A DNA stretch of 64,000 nucleotides from J027 sp965215855 (GCA_965215855.1 CBDCER010000003.1:744001-808000); one strand, 5' to 3'; positions 1-9,995 are shown, counted from the first letter of the stretch. The notes: a model not told the origin generated them from the sequence alone. Made by a program: numbers and translations.

Positions 1-1
1 G

Positions 2-700
2 GGCATCATTGTTGGCTTGATCGCCGTTGCGCGGCGCGTTTCTCGCCGAAATTTGCTGTACCTGTTGCCACCAAGCTGGGCATTCGCACACCTGACACTG
101 TTTGTGCTGGTGTTACCTGCTCCCTACCAGCATGGACGTTACGCCATGCCGATCCTACCACCGCTTTTGCTCTTTGCAGTCGGCGGCATGGGCTTGATTC
201 TGATGGCAAGTCGCAACACTGCCGCCGGACGGGTTTCGACGCGCACGCTCGCACTGAGCGCAGTCTTGATCGTGCCCGGCTTCTGGTGGTTGGGCGGACG
301 CGCTTATGGAACCGACGTGCAAATCATCAACACCGAAATGGTCAAAATCGCCCAATGGATCGCCGACTACCCCGACATCGTGCCACCAGATGAATTGCTG
401 GCCGTGCATGACATCGGCGCGGTGGGATATTATGCACAGCGCGAAATCTTTGATCTGGCCGGACTGGTCAGCCCCGAAGTTGTGCCCGTGATTCGGGATG
501 GCGAGGCGCTAATGCAATTGATGTGCGAGAATGACGTAAAATGGTTGATGGTCTTGCCAGAACAGCAGCCCACCGATGATGATGATCCGCGCCTGGAGCT
601 GGTCTACTCCACCGAAGAACCACACATCATTGAGGCGGGTGGTGAAGGCAACATGAAAGTATTCCGCCTACACTTCGATGCAGACTGCACACCACCCTGA
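2..700 (+). CDS. C-terminal part of a membrane glycosyltransferase-like protein (5' cut by window edge)
   Basis: The reading frame is open from base 2, so the gene begins outside the window; the TTG at 17 is not the real start. The visible part has two or three hydrophobic segments in its first ~95 residues, including one after the motif YQHGRYAMPILPP, followed by a soluble ~130-residue domain. The HGRY-x-MP-x-LP turn and the later stretch DIGAVGYYAQREIFDLAGL are seen in large membrane-bound glycosyltransferases or mannosyltransferases of the GT-C type, where the C-terminal soluble part follows the last helices. This assignment is from pattern recognition only; catalytic residues would be N-terminal and are not visible. 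The stop at 700 abuts the stop of the convergent lipoprotein gene. Confidence 0.55.
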   Translation, partial: GIIVGLIAVARRVSRRNLLYLLPPSWAFAHLTLFVLVLPAPYQHGRYAMPILPPLLLFAVGGMGLILMASRNTAAGRVSTRTLALSAVLIVPGFWWLGGRAYGTDVQIINTEMVKIAQWIADYPDIVPPDELLAVHDIGAVGYYAQREIFDLAGLVSPEVVPVIRDGEALMQLMCENDVKWLMVLPEQQPTDDDDPRLELVYSTEEPHIIEAGGEGNMKVFRLHFDADCTPP

Positions 701-1471
701 TTATTGGGGCGGTGCGGGCGAGGTGCGCGACAGCCCTGGCACTTGTATCGACACTCTATACGTCTGCCCACGCTCTGTCACCTGCACCGGATTGATTTCG
801 CGGGTATAGCCCCAGATTTCCTGCGCCCAGAATCCATCAGTCCAGACTGCCTCATTCGCCACCTCCGTCATCGAGAACGGCGCATTGCGCGGCCATTCTT
901 GTGATGTTCTCGCCGCATCATAGTCAACCGGATAGGCCCGCACCCACCCGCCATCCGGCAGCACTAATGCTCGCTCTGGACTGAGATTGCGGCACTGCTC
1001 CAGAATCGTGCTGAATGCCTCATTGGGCCAGCCACCATAGCGTTCAATAGTTTTGGGATTATCATACACATTCAGGGTAATAATCTGGCGAGCGGGATCA
1101 TCGCCGGGCGGTGATGCGACATCGCTCTCCCAACCATAGAAACCATACCCCACCACATCCGCCACAAAGCCCCGCATTTGCTCCACATCCAGCCGTGCTT
1201 CCAAAATTTCCAGCGTCCCCAACACCGGGTTGACCCATACCACTCGCCCATCGCCCCAGATCGTACACAGCGGAATGCGATTGGTGATGGTGGCTTGGTT
1301 GCGGCCTTCCAGAATCTCGTCCAGGCGGAATAATACTGCGTCCGATGCATGATCCCAGTCAGATTGCTGTAATTGGTTGTTGTTGACGGCATCACTGTTC
1401 TGGGAAGATTTATCGCTTGAGCAGGCGGTTATCACGATTATCAGCAGAGTTAACACAAGATGTGGGCGCAT
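701..1471 (-). CDS. Secreted lipoprotein of unknown function
   Basis: The 256-aa protein begins with a basic/hydrophobic signal peptide ending in the lipobox-like VITAC, so the mature protein should be lipid-anchored through Cys17. A polar Ser/Asn/Gln-rich linker follows, then a globular domain of about 215 residues that I do not recognise. It is rich in Trp and has a stretch near residues 85-100 (ILEARLDVEQMRGFVADVVG) suggesting a small alpha/beta domain. It is convergent with the glycosyltransferase-like gene with no spacer, so the two are not co-transcribed. Nothing in the sequence suggests an enzymatic role. Confidence 0.7.
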   Translation of the reverse strand: MRPHLVLTLLIIVITACSSDKSSQNSDAVNNNQLQQSDWDHASDAVLFRLDEILEGRNQATITNRIPLCTIWGDGRVVWVNPVLGTLEILEARLDVEQMRGFVADVVGYGFYGWESDVASPPGDDPARQIITLNVYDNPKTIERYGGWPNEAFSTILEQCRNLSPERALVLPDGGWVRAYPVDYDAARTSQEWPRNAPFSMTEVANEAVWTDGFWAQEIWGYTREINPVQVTERGQTYRVSIQVPGLSRTSPAPPQ

Positions 1472-1600
1472 AGTTTATCCTCTGGCGGGTAGCTTGTCTT
1501 CTCGCATTGTATCGACTACTCGAACTACCCGCCCCTATATTTATGCCATTCCCCAGGACGACGATGCTGTTTATTGGCAACATAATATCTGTAATCTTCT
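1472..1600 (-). other. Short remnant left of the IS630 insertion, possibly an Rhs tip tail
   Basis: On the minus strand this stretch has a short open frame ending in ...QHRRPGEWHKYRGG and a stop near 1525. It lies just where the tail of RHS-A would continue beyond the IS630. The style (His/Arg-rich, ending near a Trp-His) resembles nuclease tips such as that of RHS-B. Reading across the IS with one TA removed does not keep the RHS-A frame, so the link is weak. The stretch between this and the lipoprotein start probably holds that gene's promoter; no clear consensus was seen. Confidence 0.25.
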
Positions 1601-1601
1601 A

Positions 1602-2767
1602 GTACCCAGACTTGATTAACTTGCGGGGTGAGGATATGCTCTGGCATATGAAGAAATATGTCGTCAAACTCACGCCAAAAGAACGGAAAAGATTGTTGGC
1701 TGTCGTCAACAAAGGCAAAAACAAGGCCTGTGTGATTCGGCGTGCCCATATTCTGCTGAAAAGCGATGAAGGGCGAACAGACCAAGCTATTGCTGACATG
1801 CTATATATCAGCGAAGACACGGTCAGCCGAACGCGACAACGATTTTGTGATGATGGGCTAGAGGCCGCTTTAGCTGATAAGCCACGTCCGCCACGCGATC
1901 CGAAGTTGGATGCTAAACAAGAAGCGTACTTGATTGCACTGGCTTGTTCTGACCCGCCAGCAGGCTAAGCCAAATGGACAATGGAACTTTTAGCGCAACA
2001 ATTGGTGACAGATGGCATGGTGGATAGCATAGCACCCGAGACTGTGCGTCTGGTACTCCAAAAAACAAACTCAAGCCCTGGCAAGTGAAAAGCTGGTGTA
2101 TTCCCAAGATTACGCCCGAGTTTTTGGAACGAATGGAGCATATTTTGACCTTGTACGCGCAAGCCTATGACCCGCAACATCCGTTGGTGTGCTTTGATGA
2201 GAAAAGCGTGCAACTGCTGGGCCAGACCCGCCAACCCCGTCCGCTTCGCCCTGGCAAACCACACCGGGAGGACCATGAGTATAAGCGCAATGGAACACGC
2301 AACCTGTTTGTTTTTGCCGAACCGAAAGCCGGGCAACGGCATGTGCTGGTTTCGCGGCGACGGACCAAACAAGATTTTGCTTACGCGATGCGTTATCTGG
2401 TTGATGAGTTGTATCCCCATGCGGCTCACATTGATGTCGTACTCGATAATCTCAATACCCATCATTATCATTCTTTGGTCGAGTTCTTCGGTAAATGCGA
2501 AGCTGACCGCATCATGACGCGACTTCGTTTCCATTTCACCCCGGTTCATGGCTCTTGGCTCAATATGGCCGAAATTGAACTCAGTGTGATGTCCCAGCAA
2601 TGCCTTGCCCGTCGTCTGCCCGATGAGGTGACTTTGGCTTCCGAACTCATCGCCTGGGAACGCCGACGTAATGCAGCTCAAGCTCAAATTCATTGGTCAT
2701 TTTCCGTGGACGATGCTCGCCAAGTTTTCAAAGAGCATTACCCCGCAACTTTAGAAAGTTACGGTAC
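1602..2767 (+). mobile_element. IS630-family insertion sequence, 1166 bp, in RHS-A
   Basis: The element is bounded by imperfect terminal inverted repeats of about 26 bp. The left end starts GTACCCAGACTTGATTAACT and the right end, reverse complemented, starts GTACCGTAACTTTCTAAAGT. A TA dinucleotide flanks both sides (1600-1601 and 2768-2769), which is the hallmark target duplication of IS630/Tc1-type elements. Immediately right of the TA the sequence is identical to the RHS-G gene at about 25369 onward, so it inserted in, or now forms the truncation boundary of, an Rhs copy. The transposase is inactivated by a stop and a frameshift. Confidence 0.85.
1636..2767 (+). pseudogene. IS630-family transposase, inactivated by a stop codon and a frameshift
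   Basis: The N-terminal part (to the TAA at 1966) is a helix-turn-helix domain with RRAHILLKSDEG and a second helix pair typical of IS630. The frame continues after the stop with AKWTMELLAQQL, then needs a +1 change near 2060 to enter the DDE catalytic part (from 2085). The latter holds FDEKSVQLLGQTRQP (first Asp), DVVLDNLNTHH (second Asp) and HGSWLNMAEIELSV (final Glu). All three catalytic residues survive but cannot be joined in one protein because of the internal TAA. IS630 members sometimes use programmed frameshifting, so the frame change alone might be natural; the stop is not. No stop codon precedes the right inverted repeat. Confidence 0.85.
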
Positions 2768-4799
2768 TAGGATCATCAGGAAGATCATCAACATTTGGAA
2801 GGAAATCATCGCTGGTAGGAGCCTGTCCATCCTGTAAACCTGGAACATTAGGATCTGATGATTGTTCCTGCTCACCTGAGCTGTCTGGACAGAGAGATGG
2901 AGGACACCATCCCCCACCCTCCGTATTATTATCTTCTTCAGTTGCAGTTCCAGCTCCACCTCCGGACAATGACCACGGAAGCTCAAACGCCAGGGAATCC
3001 TTTATTAGGATATAAGCGTTGAGAAGAGCCGCCCCAAATATTAATGCAATTAAAAGCACAGGGACGGTAACAGAAACTCGTTGAAGCGTCCTACCAAGCA
3101 CGCCAGTTAGCCCACTGGGATCACTATACCTGACCGGGCTATTGGCCCCATAAACATATCGGTTGTACTCAATCGGATTGCGGTAATTCACCGGGTAGGG
3201 ATCACGGCTGATGAAACGCCCCAAACGCGGTTCATAATACCGTGCCCGCAGGCTGTACAGTCCAGTCAGATTATCATGTTGCTGGCCGGTATACAGGTAA
3301 TTGTTGAGCGTGCTGCCGGTCTGGGCATAAATATCACCAAAGGCGGCATAGCGGTAGGTATCAGTCACCGTCCCGGCACTATCCACCAGGGCACGGGTGC
3401 TGCCCCGGGCGTCATGCAGGTAATAGCTATCCACCCCACCGCGATGCTGGGACAGGAGTCGCCCATCAACCAGCCCATAACTGACCAGCAGCGCACCACC
3501 GCCATCGGTCTCCAGCACCACATCGCCATAGCGTGAGGTTTCATCCCACAGGTAGTTGGTATCAGTCCCATTGACCGTCTGCTGCACCCGGCGTCCGGCG
3601 GTGTCGTAGGCATAGTCCAGGTCCGTCATGTCCGGCAGCAGGACACCTGTCAGGCGGTCTTCGGCGTCGTAGCTGTAGCTGGTCACGCCCGCCGTGTCAG
3701 TCATGGAGATCATATTGCCCCGACCATCGTAACCATAGGTCGTCGTCACCTGGCCGTCCACCGCCACCTGGGTCAGTTCATCCAGGTTATTGTAGGTGTA
3801 GGTTGTGGTCGAGCCACCTGTGACCGCCGCACTCAGGCGGTTGCCGATGTTGTCGTAGGTATAGTCGGTGGTCAGTGTGCCGCCGCCACCATCGGGACGG
3901 GTCTCGCGTACCAGCCGGTAAGCCGCATCGTATTCCCAGGTGGTGAGGCTGCCATCCAGTTCGGTCAGCGTCAGCGGGTTGCCCGCAACATCGTAGGTGT
4001 AGGCATAGGACGCCAGCGTGGTCTGTGCGTCATATTGCACAACATCCGTGACGCGGTCCAGCGCATCATACTGGTATTCCTCAACAACGCCGTTGGGATA
4101 ATCAATCTGGGTCAATAGGCCGCGTGTGTTGTAGGACAACGTGCTGGTCAGGCTGCCGGGTTCGGTCATGCTGACGGGCAGGTTGCGCTTGTTGTAAGTG
4201 TAAGAAGTCGTTCCGGCAGGGGTGGTCATGGAGCGCCGGTTGTTGGCGGCATCGTAGGTATAGGACACCTGCCCATGCGGAGCGGTGATGCTCACCACGC
4301 GGTTCTGGGCATCATAGGTGTAGTTGGTGGTGCCCAGATTGTTAGCAGCCCAGGCCCGTCTGCCAGTGGGCGTATAACCATAGGTCGCGTCGTTGCCATC
4401 GAAATAGTCGGCCAGGGTCAGGCGATGGCGACTATCGTAAGTGAAGGTGTTGGTACTGCCATCGGTCAGGCGATGACTGATGAGGTCACCGCTGCGGTCA
4501 TAAGTATACTGCTCATACGAACCATCCGGCAGTGTCTTCTCGGTCAGGCGACCCAGACGGTCATAATCCAGCCAGGTGGTGTGCAGGTTGGCGTCTTCAA
4601 TCGAGCGCACAGCCCCAGCGGGTGTATAGGTGTAGCTGGTCGTGGCAGCCTCGGGTGAGCCATAAGCCAGGGTAACGCTACCCAGCCGTCCCGCCGGGTC
4701 ATAGGTATAGTGGGTTGTGCTGGCAGCAGGCGTGTTGTAGGCCGTGGTGACATCTACTTCGCGCCCGGCCACGTTGTAGCCATACGAATCGTTTTGAGG
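2768..4799 (-). pseudogene. RHS-A: orphan Rhs core fragment, near-identical to part of RHS-G
   Basis: About 673 residues of YD repeats (Y-x-Y-D-x-x-G-R) lead into the Rhs hyperconserved core (LRARYYEPRLGRFISRDPYP, then YVYGANSPVRYSDPSGL) and a hydrophobic segment. The ORF then ends at the IS630 boundary before any toxin tip. From 2768 to about 3690 the DNA matches the RHS-G gene (25369-26290) essentially base for base; beyond that it diverges by a few percent. The upstream edge is abrupt at about 4799, where the SUKH gene ends, so no N-terminal secretion part exists. It is best read as a displaced or duplicated Rhs 3' module, beheaded by recombination and truncated by the IS. Confidence 0.85.
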
Positions 4800-5381
4800 T
4801 TATGCCCACCACATAACAATATCCCGCCAAAACTTCCACCCGAAGGTTATTTTATTTCTATTCAAAAACTCCTTGACAGCAGCCACTACATATTCTTCGT
4901 CTTCTTCAGGGTCAGGCCATTCTTGGGCTTGGGCCAGCAGTGAAGCCACAATACAAACAAACTGTTCAAAATCATCGGCATATTTTACCAGTTCATCTGT
5001 TGCCACTTCTCGAACATAAACTACGCCCGAATCGGCTTTTACAAAAATAAAATACCCATCTGAGCCGCCAACCTCCCAATAACCAGTTTGTTTTACTCCA
5101 GGCCATCCCCACAATTCGTCAGGCGCATTTATCACTTGTAACTTATCCAAATCAAAGAAAATCAAGTTTCGGAAATTGGCCTCACCCCAAATCACGTTTT
5201 GGAGTACGTTCTTGAGTGACTTAGGAAACGATACACCTAGTATCGTTTCCAAATCACGTATATCCTGTATCGGTGCGCCAGGAATTGTTATTTTGATGAA
5301 TTTATTCCCAGTCTTCTGATATTGGTTCTGAAAATACAGAATTACTTCATCTAGATTTTGGAATACTTCACTTTTGCTCAT
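4800..5381 (-). CDS. SMI1/KNR4 (SUKH)-type immunity protein for RHS-B
   Basis: This 193-aa protein has the layout of the SUKH fold: a central stretch DLETILGVSFPKSLKNVLQN, then GYWEVGGSDGYFIFVKADSG and VYVREVATDELVKYADDFEQ ending in an aromatic/acidic C-terminal region. SUKH proteins neutralise nuclease toxins, including HNH/EndoVII and deaminase types, by direct binding in the cytosol. The ATG at 5381 overlaps the RHS-B stop (ATGA overlap, 5378-5381), so toxin and immunity are translationally coupled. An upstream ATG at 5393 is also in frame but lies inside the toxin gene. The overlap, fold and position make the immunity role likely; the pairing is inferred. Confidence 0.75.
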   Translation of the reverse strand: MSKSEVFQNLDEVILYFQNQYQKTGNKFIKITIPGAPIQDIRDLETILGVSFPKSLKNVLQNVIWGEANFRNLIFFDLDKLQVINAPDELWGWPGVKQTGYWEVGGSDGYFIFVKADSGVVYVREVATDELVKYADDFEQFVCIVASLLAQAQEWPDPEEDEEYVVAAVKEFLNRNKITFGWKFWRDIVMWWA

Positions 5382-7222
5382 CTCGGATGCCACTCTCTAT
5401 TACGCCCTGTATGGTAATACTGAGGAACGGGAATTGCAATAAGCCCTTGGTTAACATGATGGTGAACTATAGTCCAATCTCTTGGTCTATCACTCGCAAG
5501 AGCGCCTTGATGCTCGGGGAAAGTAATTGTCCATAAATCATCCACTATTGGAGATGTTCCATTTCTGATGCGTTCTACATTAGCATCACTGAGAGTAGGA
5601 ACTGGACGTAAGGATTCATCTTCTAACCATTGCCGCCAAAATTGTCTTGGGTCACGCTTTCCTCCACTCGCAGTTAGATTACTCCCACTAAAGTTAGTGG
5701 TATCGACAGACCACAAAGGATGAATACCTCCAGTTTCAGGATCAATCCGAACTTGAAAAGCTGTAGGTTCTATATCAATCAACCCCAAGTTCGAGGGAGG
5801 ATCGAATCCAGGTGGAAGACCTCCGCCATCTGGGGGCGGCCCTCCGCCGGGTATACCACCGCCATCGAACCCTGCACCGCCCCCTGGAAATGCAGGCCCG
5901 CCATCACCACCTGGCAAACCCGCACCACAACCAGCATCCGTCAGAGGTACATCGGTAAATAGCTCGGCAACAACGCAAACCGGTAGGCTACGCCGCATGA
6001 GAAACATAGATATCTTTACATATACCCGCGTAGCCAACCCATAGACTCGATAGCCAAAGGTGCGAAGACCGCCAATAACAGTCGCTTTCAGACTTTCAAG
6101 CTGGCTCCTGTCAAGTAGCGCAATATTACCACCAGGGTCACGCAGATTAATAGGGTTGTTCGCCGTGTATACATAGCGATTCCACTCTACCGGATTTTGC
6201 ATATTTAAAGACCAAGTATCGCGGCTGAGGAAACGCCCTAACCCTGGCGCATAATACCGTGCCCGCAAATAATACAAATTTGAGATGGAATCATACTGTT
6301 GAGCAGTGTAGCGGTAGAAGTTAATTGTTGTGCCTGTCTGGGCCACAGCCTCACCAAAAGCACTGTAGTCATAAGTATCGGTGACTACTGCATCCAAGTC
6401 CGTCAACAGGCGTGTACTACTTTGAGCATCAGATAGGTAATAACTATCTACCCCGCCCCGGTTCTGAGACAGCAAACGGCCTTCGGCGAGAGCATAACTG
6501 GCAAGCACCACGTTGTTCTCATCAAACTCAGCTACCACATCACCATAAGGTGAGAGTTCATCCCACAGATAGTTGGTGCTATTGCCGTTGATTGTCTGTT
6601 GAATACGTTGATTATCATGATTGTAGGCATAGGCCAATGTGGTACCGTCGGGCAGATTGGCCCCTGACAAACGGTCACGGGCATCATAGGAGAAGGTCGT
6701 GACATCCATACCATCCACTTCACGCCACAGGTTGCCTCGACCATCGTAGTCATAGGTGACGATGCCACTTGGCCCATTGGTCTGGGTTAACTGATCGCGG
6801 TTATTGTAGGTGTAGGTCGTGGTTTGCCCGCCCGTTGTTTCTGTCAAACGGTTACCGACAGGGTCATAGGCATAAGATGTCGTGGTTGAACCCCCTCCAC
6901 CATCAGGGTAGGTCTCGCTTGTCAGACGGTCTGCCGCATCATAGCTCCACCAATACTCTTGCTGGTTAATGCCATCGCTTTCCAACACATGGGTTCGGTT
7001 GCCTGCCAGGTCGAGGTCATAGTCATAAGACCGTATCAACGAGCCAGAGGCGGCATTGGTGTGGGTGATGGCCGTCAGGCGATGTGTGCCATCGTAAGTA
7101 TAGGCAGTTTGTACGCCATCCGAGCCAGAGCGTTGGGTTATCAAACTAGCCAACTGTCCAACGGGATTGTAGGCAAAGGTTGAGATGTCGCCTTCGGGGG
7201 CTGTCAACGTTGCCAGACGGTT
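5378..7222 (-). CDS. RHS-B: orphan Rhs tip module with HNH/EndoVII-like nuclease end
   Basis: The open frame carries about 330 residues of YD repeats, the Rhs core (ARYYAPGLGRFLSRDTW, then YVYTANNPINLRDPGG) and a Gly/Pro-rich linker. It ends in a tip of about 125 residues containing PIVDDLWTITFPEHQ and a terminal HHHVNQG...YHTGRNREWHPR. The His-His-x-x-Gln-Gly and closing x-W-H cluster are typical of HNH/EndoVII-superfamily nuclease tips; the exact family is uncertain. There is no signal peptide or natural start. At 7222 the Rhs sequence (VNRLATLTAPEGD) joins a degenerate copy of the leader seen before RHS-D, so this is a displaced tip, probably silent unless recombined. The SUKH immunity gene overlaps its stop. 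Confidence 0.75.
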   Translation of the reverse strand, partial: NRLATLTAPEGDISTFAYNPVGQLASLITQRSGSDGVQTAYTYDGTHRLTAITHTNAASGSLIRSYDYDLDLAGNRTHVLESDGINQQEYWWSYDAADRLTSETYPDGGGGSTTTSYAYDPVGNRLTETTGGQTTTYTYNNRDQLTQTNGPSGIVTYDYDGRGNLWREVDGMDVTTFSYDARDRLSGANLPDGTTLAYAYNHDNQRIQQTINGNSTNYLWDELSPYGDVVAEFDENNVVLASYALAEGRLLSQNRGGVDSYYLSDAQSSTRLLTDLDAVVTDTYDYSAFGEAVAQTGTTINFYRYTAQQYDSISNLYYLRARYYAPGLGRFLSRDTWSLNMQNPVEWNRYVYTANNPINLRDPGGNIALLDRSQLESLKATVIGGLRTFGYRVYGLATRVYVKISMFLMRRSLPVCVVAELFTDVPLTDAGCGAGLPGGDGGPAFPGGGAGFDGGGIPGGGPPPDGGGLPPGFDPPSNLGLIDIEPTAFQVRIDPETGGIHPLWSVDTTNFSGSNLTASGGKRDPRQFWRQWLEDESLRPVPTLSDANVERIRNGTSPIVDDLWTITFPEHQGALASDRPRDWTIVHHHVNQGLIAIPVPQYYHTGRNREWHPR

Positions 7223-7340
7223 GACTTACGCGAACGCACGCCCCACCCACAATGCCAATCGCGTCAGGATTACCACTCTCCCACAGGGCGCAGACCACAC
7301 CGCAGGGAAACTGGACATGGAATACTGCCACATAGCAGCC
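7223..7340 (-). repeat. Degenerate copy of the Rhs-cassette leader
   Basis: On the minus strand this ~115-bp stretch reads FPCGVVCALWESGNPDAIGIV in a broken frame. It matches FPSGVVCDLWESSSPNAIGIV of the 109-aa leader ORFs at 13553 and 17962. It joins the Rhs sequence at the same point (GGCGTGCGTTCGCG, then GTCAACCG) as those copies, making it a third instance of the same junction. Confidence 0.7.
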
Positions 7341-7408
7341 CAAGCTCATTAGATATGCAGAGTCACCTGATTCCCATTCGGAAAGACAGTCCTTGCCTTG
7401 TCCGGTTT

Positions 7409-7861
7409 TTACTTTTCATGGTTATATTTATTCAGGGACGCTTCTATTTGGGATAATTGGCTACCAAAATTCCACACTCGACTATACCCTATTGTTATTA
7501 ACGATAGAGATAACCAAAATATGTTTATAGCAACACTTTGTGGATTTTGAGAATATATGATTGAACTTATAAAGATAACTAAGCAGAAAACTAGTATCAA
7601 TGTGAATCCCATTATCCCCAAAATATCGACAGCATGGCCTATCCTCGATGTTTTTCTAGGCTTAGAAGTATGTACATATCCTGAAAAAGCAACCCAGCGA
7701 TACATCTTCAAAATATGTCTGAGATCTCTGAGAAAGACTTGGAGTGTATTGAGAGATATATTCTCTTTGTATATGCGATAACCAATTACTCCACTACCTA
7801 TATTGTATAGACTGTAGAGCAATATTGTATAGAATAACAAGCCAACATATAAATCTTTCAT
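7409..7861 (-). CDS. Putative membrane immunity protein for RHS-C
   Basis: The 150-aa protein has three or four predicted membrane segments: LYVGLLFYTILLYSLYNIGS at the N-terminus, GIMGFTLILVFCLVIFISSI near residues 83-103, and AINIFWLSLSLITIGYSRVW near 112-132. A short polar tail follows. It starts 8 bases after the RHS-C stop (7870), the usual spot for a cognate immunity gene. The RHS-C tip is itself hydrophobic, and pore-type toxins are commonly neutralised by membrane-embedded immunity proteins. I recognise no named family; the role is inferred from position and topology. Its AT-rich composition differs from the Rhs core, as expected for a swapped tip/immunity pair. Confidence 0.55.
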   Translation of the reverse strand: MKDLYVGLLFYTILLYSLYNIGSGVIGYRIYKENISLNTLQVFLRDLRHILKMYRWVAFSGYVHTSKPRKTSRIGHAVDILGIMGFTLILVFCLVIFISSIIYSQNPQSVAINIFWLSLSLITIGYSRVWNFGSQLSQIEASLNKYNHEK

Positions 7862-7869
7862 TTTGCGAT

Positions 7870-9122
7870 TTACTCTTTTTCATTCAGTGCATCATAAGTA
7901 CCCTGGGCAATGGCAAGCACAAATGACAAAGCAGAGCCTATTTTCTTATCTTGTATCGTAGTAGTCCAATTTGCTGCTATTAGCAATATTACCTCTCCAA
8001 CAGTATATTCTTTTAGGGTCCCGTAGCCCTGCTCTACAAGATAATCTGACAGAAAATCCACGAGGTAAAGTGCAGAAACTGTAAGAACTGGAAATCCAAT
8101 TATCCGGCCTATTAGATTATCGGCTTGGGCAGTAGAAGGATCAGAAAAGTTCTCAAAATGATCGGTCGCCAACTTCTGTATCCAGGTATCCCCTAGGTTT
8201 ATTACACTCGCTAAAAATATCGCCTCTCCGAGATCCGCCAGATTCCCACCATCAAGTATACACTGAGTTGTTCTGCACCCAGATTTGTAATAGTTATATA
8301 CTGCCAACCCAACAACATAACCTGCGATACCATAAACCCCGCCCTCCACTAAAGCTGCAATACTTGTCTTAACTACACTAGAAAAAACTGTAGCTTTGAT
8401 TGTAGCAATTGCACTTTGAGAGATACTCATTGCATAGTCAACTAAAGCAGAAAGACCTGATGGGTCAATAAACTTCACCGGATTGTTGGCAACATACACA
8501 TAGCGGTTCCACTCCACCGGATTTTGCATATCCAAATGCCAGGTATCTCGGCTGAGGAAACGTCCCAATCCCGGCGAATAGTAACGCGCCCGCAAGTAGT
8601 ACAAATCAGTCAGTTCATCATGCTGTTGGGCAGTGTAGCGATAAGAATTGGTCGTTGTACCTGTCTGTGCCACAGTCTCACCAAAAGCCCTGTAATCGTA
8701 AGTGTCGGTGATGCCCCCGTTCAAATCAGCCAGTAAGCGTGTGCTGCCCTGGGCATCTGGTAGATAGTAACTGGTTGCGCCACTCCGCGTCTGTGAAAGC
8801 AATCGGCCACCTGCCAATGTATAGCTAGCAAGCACTGCATTACTTTGATTTATCTCAGCTACCACATCACCATAGCGTGAGAATTCGTCCCACAGATAGT
8901 TGGTACTACTGCCATTGACGGTCTGTTGTACGCGCCGCCCGCCAAAATCATAGGCATAAGCCAACACTGTACTATCTGGCAAATTCGCGCCCAACAAGCG
9001 GTCACGGGCATCGTAACTATAAGTAGTGACATCCATCCCATCAACTTCACGCCAGAGATTGCCCCGACCGTCGTAGTCATAGCTGATGATGCCGCTCGGC
9101 CCATTAGTCTGGGTCAACTGGT
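7870..9122 (-). pseudogene. RHS-C, 3' part: Rhs core plus hydrophobic toxin tip (gene split by IS3)
   Basis: This holds the last YD repeats, the Rhs core (ARYYSPGLGRFLSRDTW, then YVYVANNPVKFIDPSGL) and a tip of about 190 residues. The tip has several hydrophobic helices (VYGIAGYVVGLAVYNYYKSG, AEAIFLASVINL-like, FPVLTVSALYLVDFLSDYLV, SALSFVLAIAQGTYDAL) and no visible nuclease motif, suggesting membrane action. Upstream it is cut at 9122 by an IS3 element. Deleting the 1259-bp IS plus one 3-bp target copy restores a continuous frame with 10382-11560, so one Rhs gene was interrupted. The putative membrane immunity gene follows 8 bases after the stop. Confidence 0.75.
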
Positions 9123-9188
9123 TATAGTTACCCCCATCGTCAAGACCACAGATTGGCAAAATTAAGCTCGGAAATTGATACCAGAATC

Positions 9189-9995
9189 TCAACAAGATCG
9201 ATAAACCTCGCTGGGAACCCGGTAAGCCAGGCTCTGATGGGGTCGTTCATGATTATAGAAATGGAAGTAGTCGTGTAGCCCCCTTTCCAATGCTGGAACG
9301 GTTTCATAATGCTTCAAGTAGATGTCCTCATATTTGACGGTACGCCACAAGCGTTCGACAAAGATGTTGTCCAGGGCACGCCCGCGCCCATCCATGCTGA
9401 TAGCAATATTCGCCGCCTGCAAACGTCCGGTAAACTTATCCGCTGTAAATTGAGCGCCCTGATCGGTGTTGAAGATCTCAGGTGTGTGCTGGCGGAGTGC
9501 TAATTCCAGGGCCGCCAGGCAAAAGCTGCCTTCCAGCGTGTTGGATAGCTGCCAGGCCAGTACATAGCGGCTAAACCAATCGATAATAGCCACCAGATAC
9601 ATGAATCCTTGCTGTAAGGGCACATACGTGATGTCGGTACTCCAGACGTGATTAGGGCGGGTGATCGCCACGTTTCGCAGCAGGTAGGGATAAATCTTGT
9701 GGCCTGGTGCCGGCTGGGTCAGCTTCCGTCTGGGAACAATAGCCTGTAAACCCATCAGCCGCATCAAGCGGGCGATACGCTTGGGATTGACTAGATGTCC
9801 CAGCCGCCGTAAATGGACGGTCATTTTAGGGTACCCGTAGAAGGGCGTTTTCAGATATTGTTCATCAATTAGCCGCATCAGTTGCAGATTGAAGGGTGTT
9901 TCCCCCGCTGGTTTCATATAATATGTTGCGCGGTTGAGACCCACCAAGGCGCACTGCCGCCGAATACTGATGTCAGGATGCTGGTTGTCTATCAT
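9189..9995 (-). CDS. IS3-family transposase OrfB (catalytic)
   Basis: The 268-aa protein contains the rve/DDE integrase core: VWSTDITYVPLQQGFMYL (first Asp), EIFNTDQGAQFTADKF (second Asp), and NIFVERLWRTVKYEDIYL (Glu), ending YHNERPHQSL-like (YNHERPHQSL). An HTH_21-type N-terminal region precedes it. The frame is open back to an A9 run at about 10026-10034, past the ATG at 9995, giving KKKLPPTVEAKRAMI. So the product is probably an OrfAB fusion made by slippage rather than by initiation at 9995. Confidence 0.92.
   Translation of the reverse strand: MIDNQHPDISIRRQCALVGLNRATYYMKPAGETPFNLQLMRLIDEQYLKTPFYGYPKMTVHLRRLGHLVNPKRIARLMRLMGLQAIVPRRKLTQPAPGHKIYPYLLRNVAITRPNHVWSTDITYVPLQQGFMYLVAIIDWFSRYVLAWQLSNTLEGSFCLAALELALRQHTPEIFNTDQGAQFTADKFTGRLQAANIAISMDGRGRALDNIFVERLWRTVKYEDIYLKHYETVPALERGLHDYFHFYNHERPHQSLAYRVPSEVYRSC

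Noticed and set aside
1966..2085. Programmed frameshift explaining the whole IS630 transposase break
   Set aside because: A separate in-frame TAA at 1966 cannot be bypassed by that frameshift, so the gene is a pseudogene.
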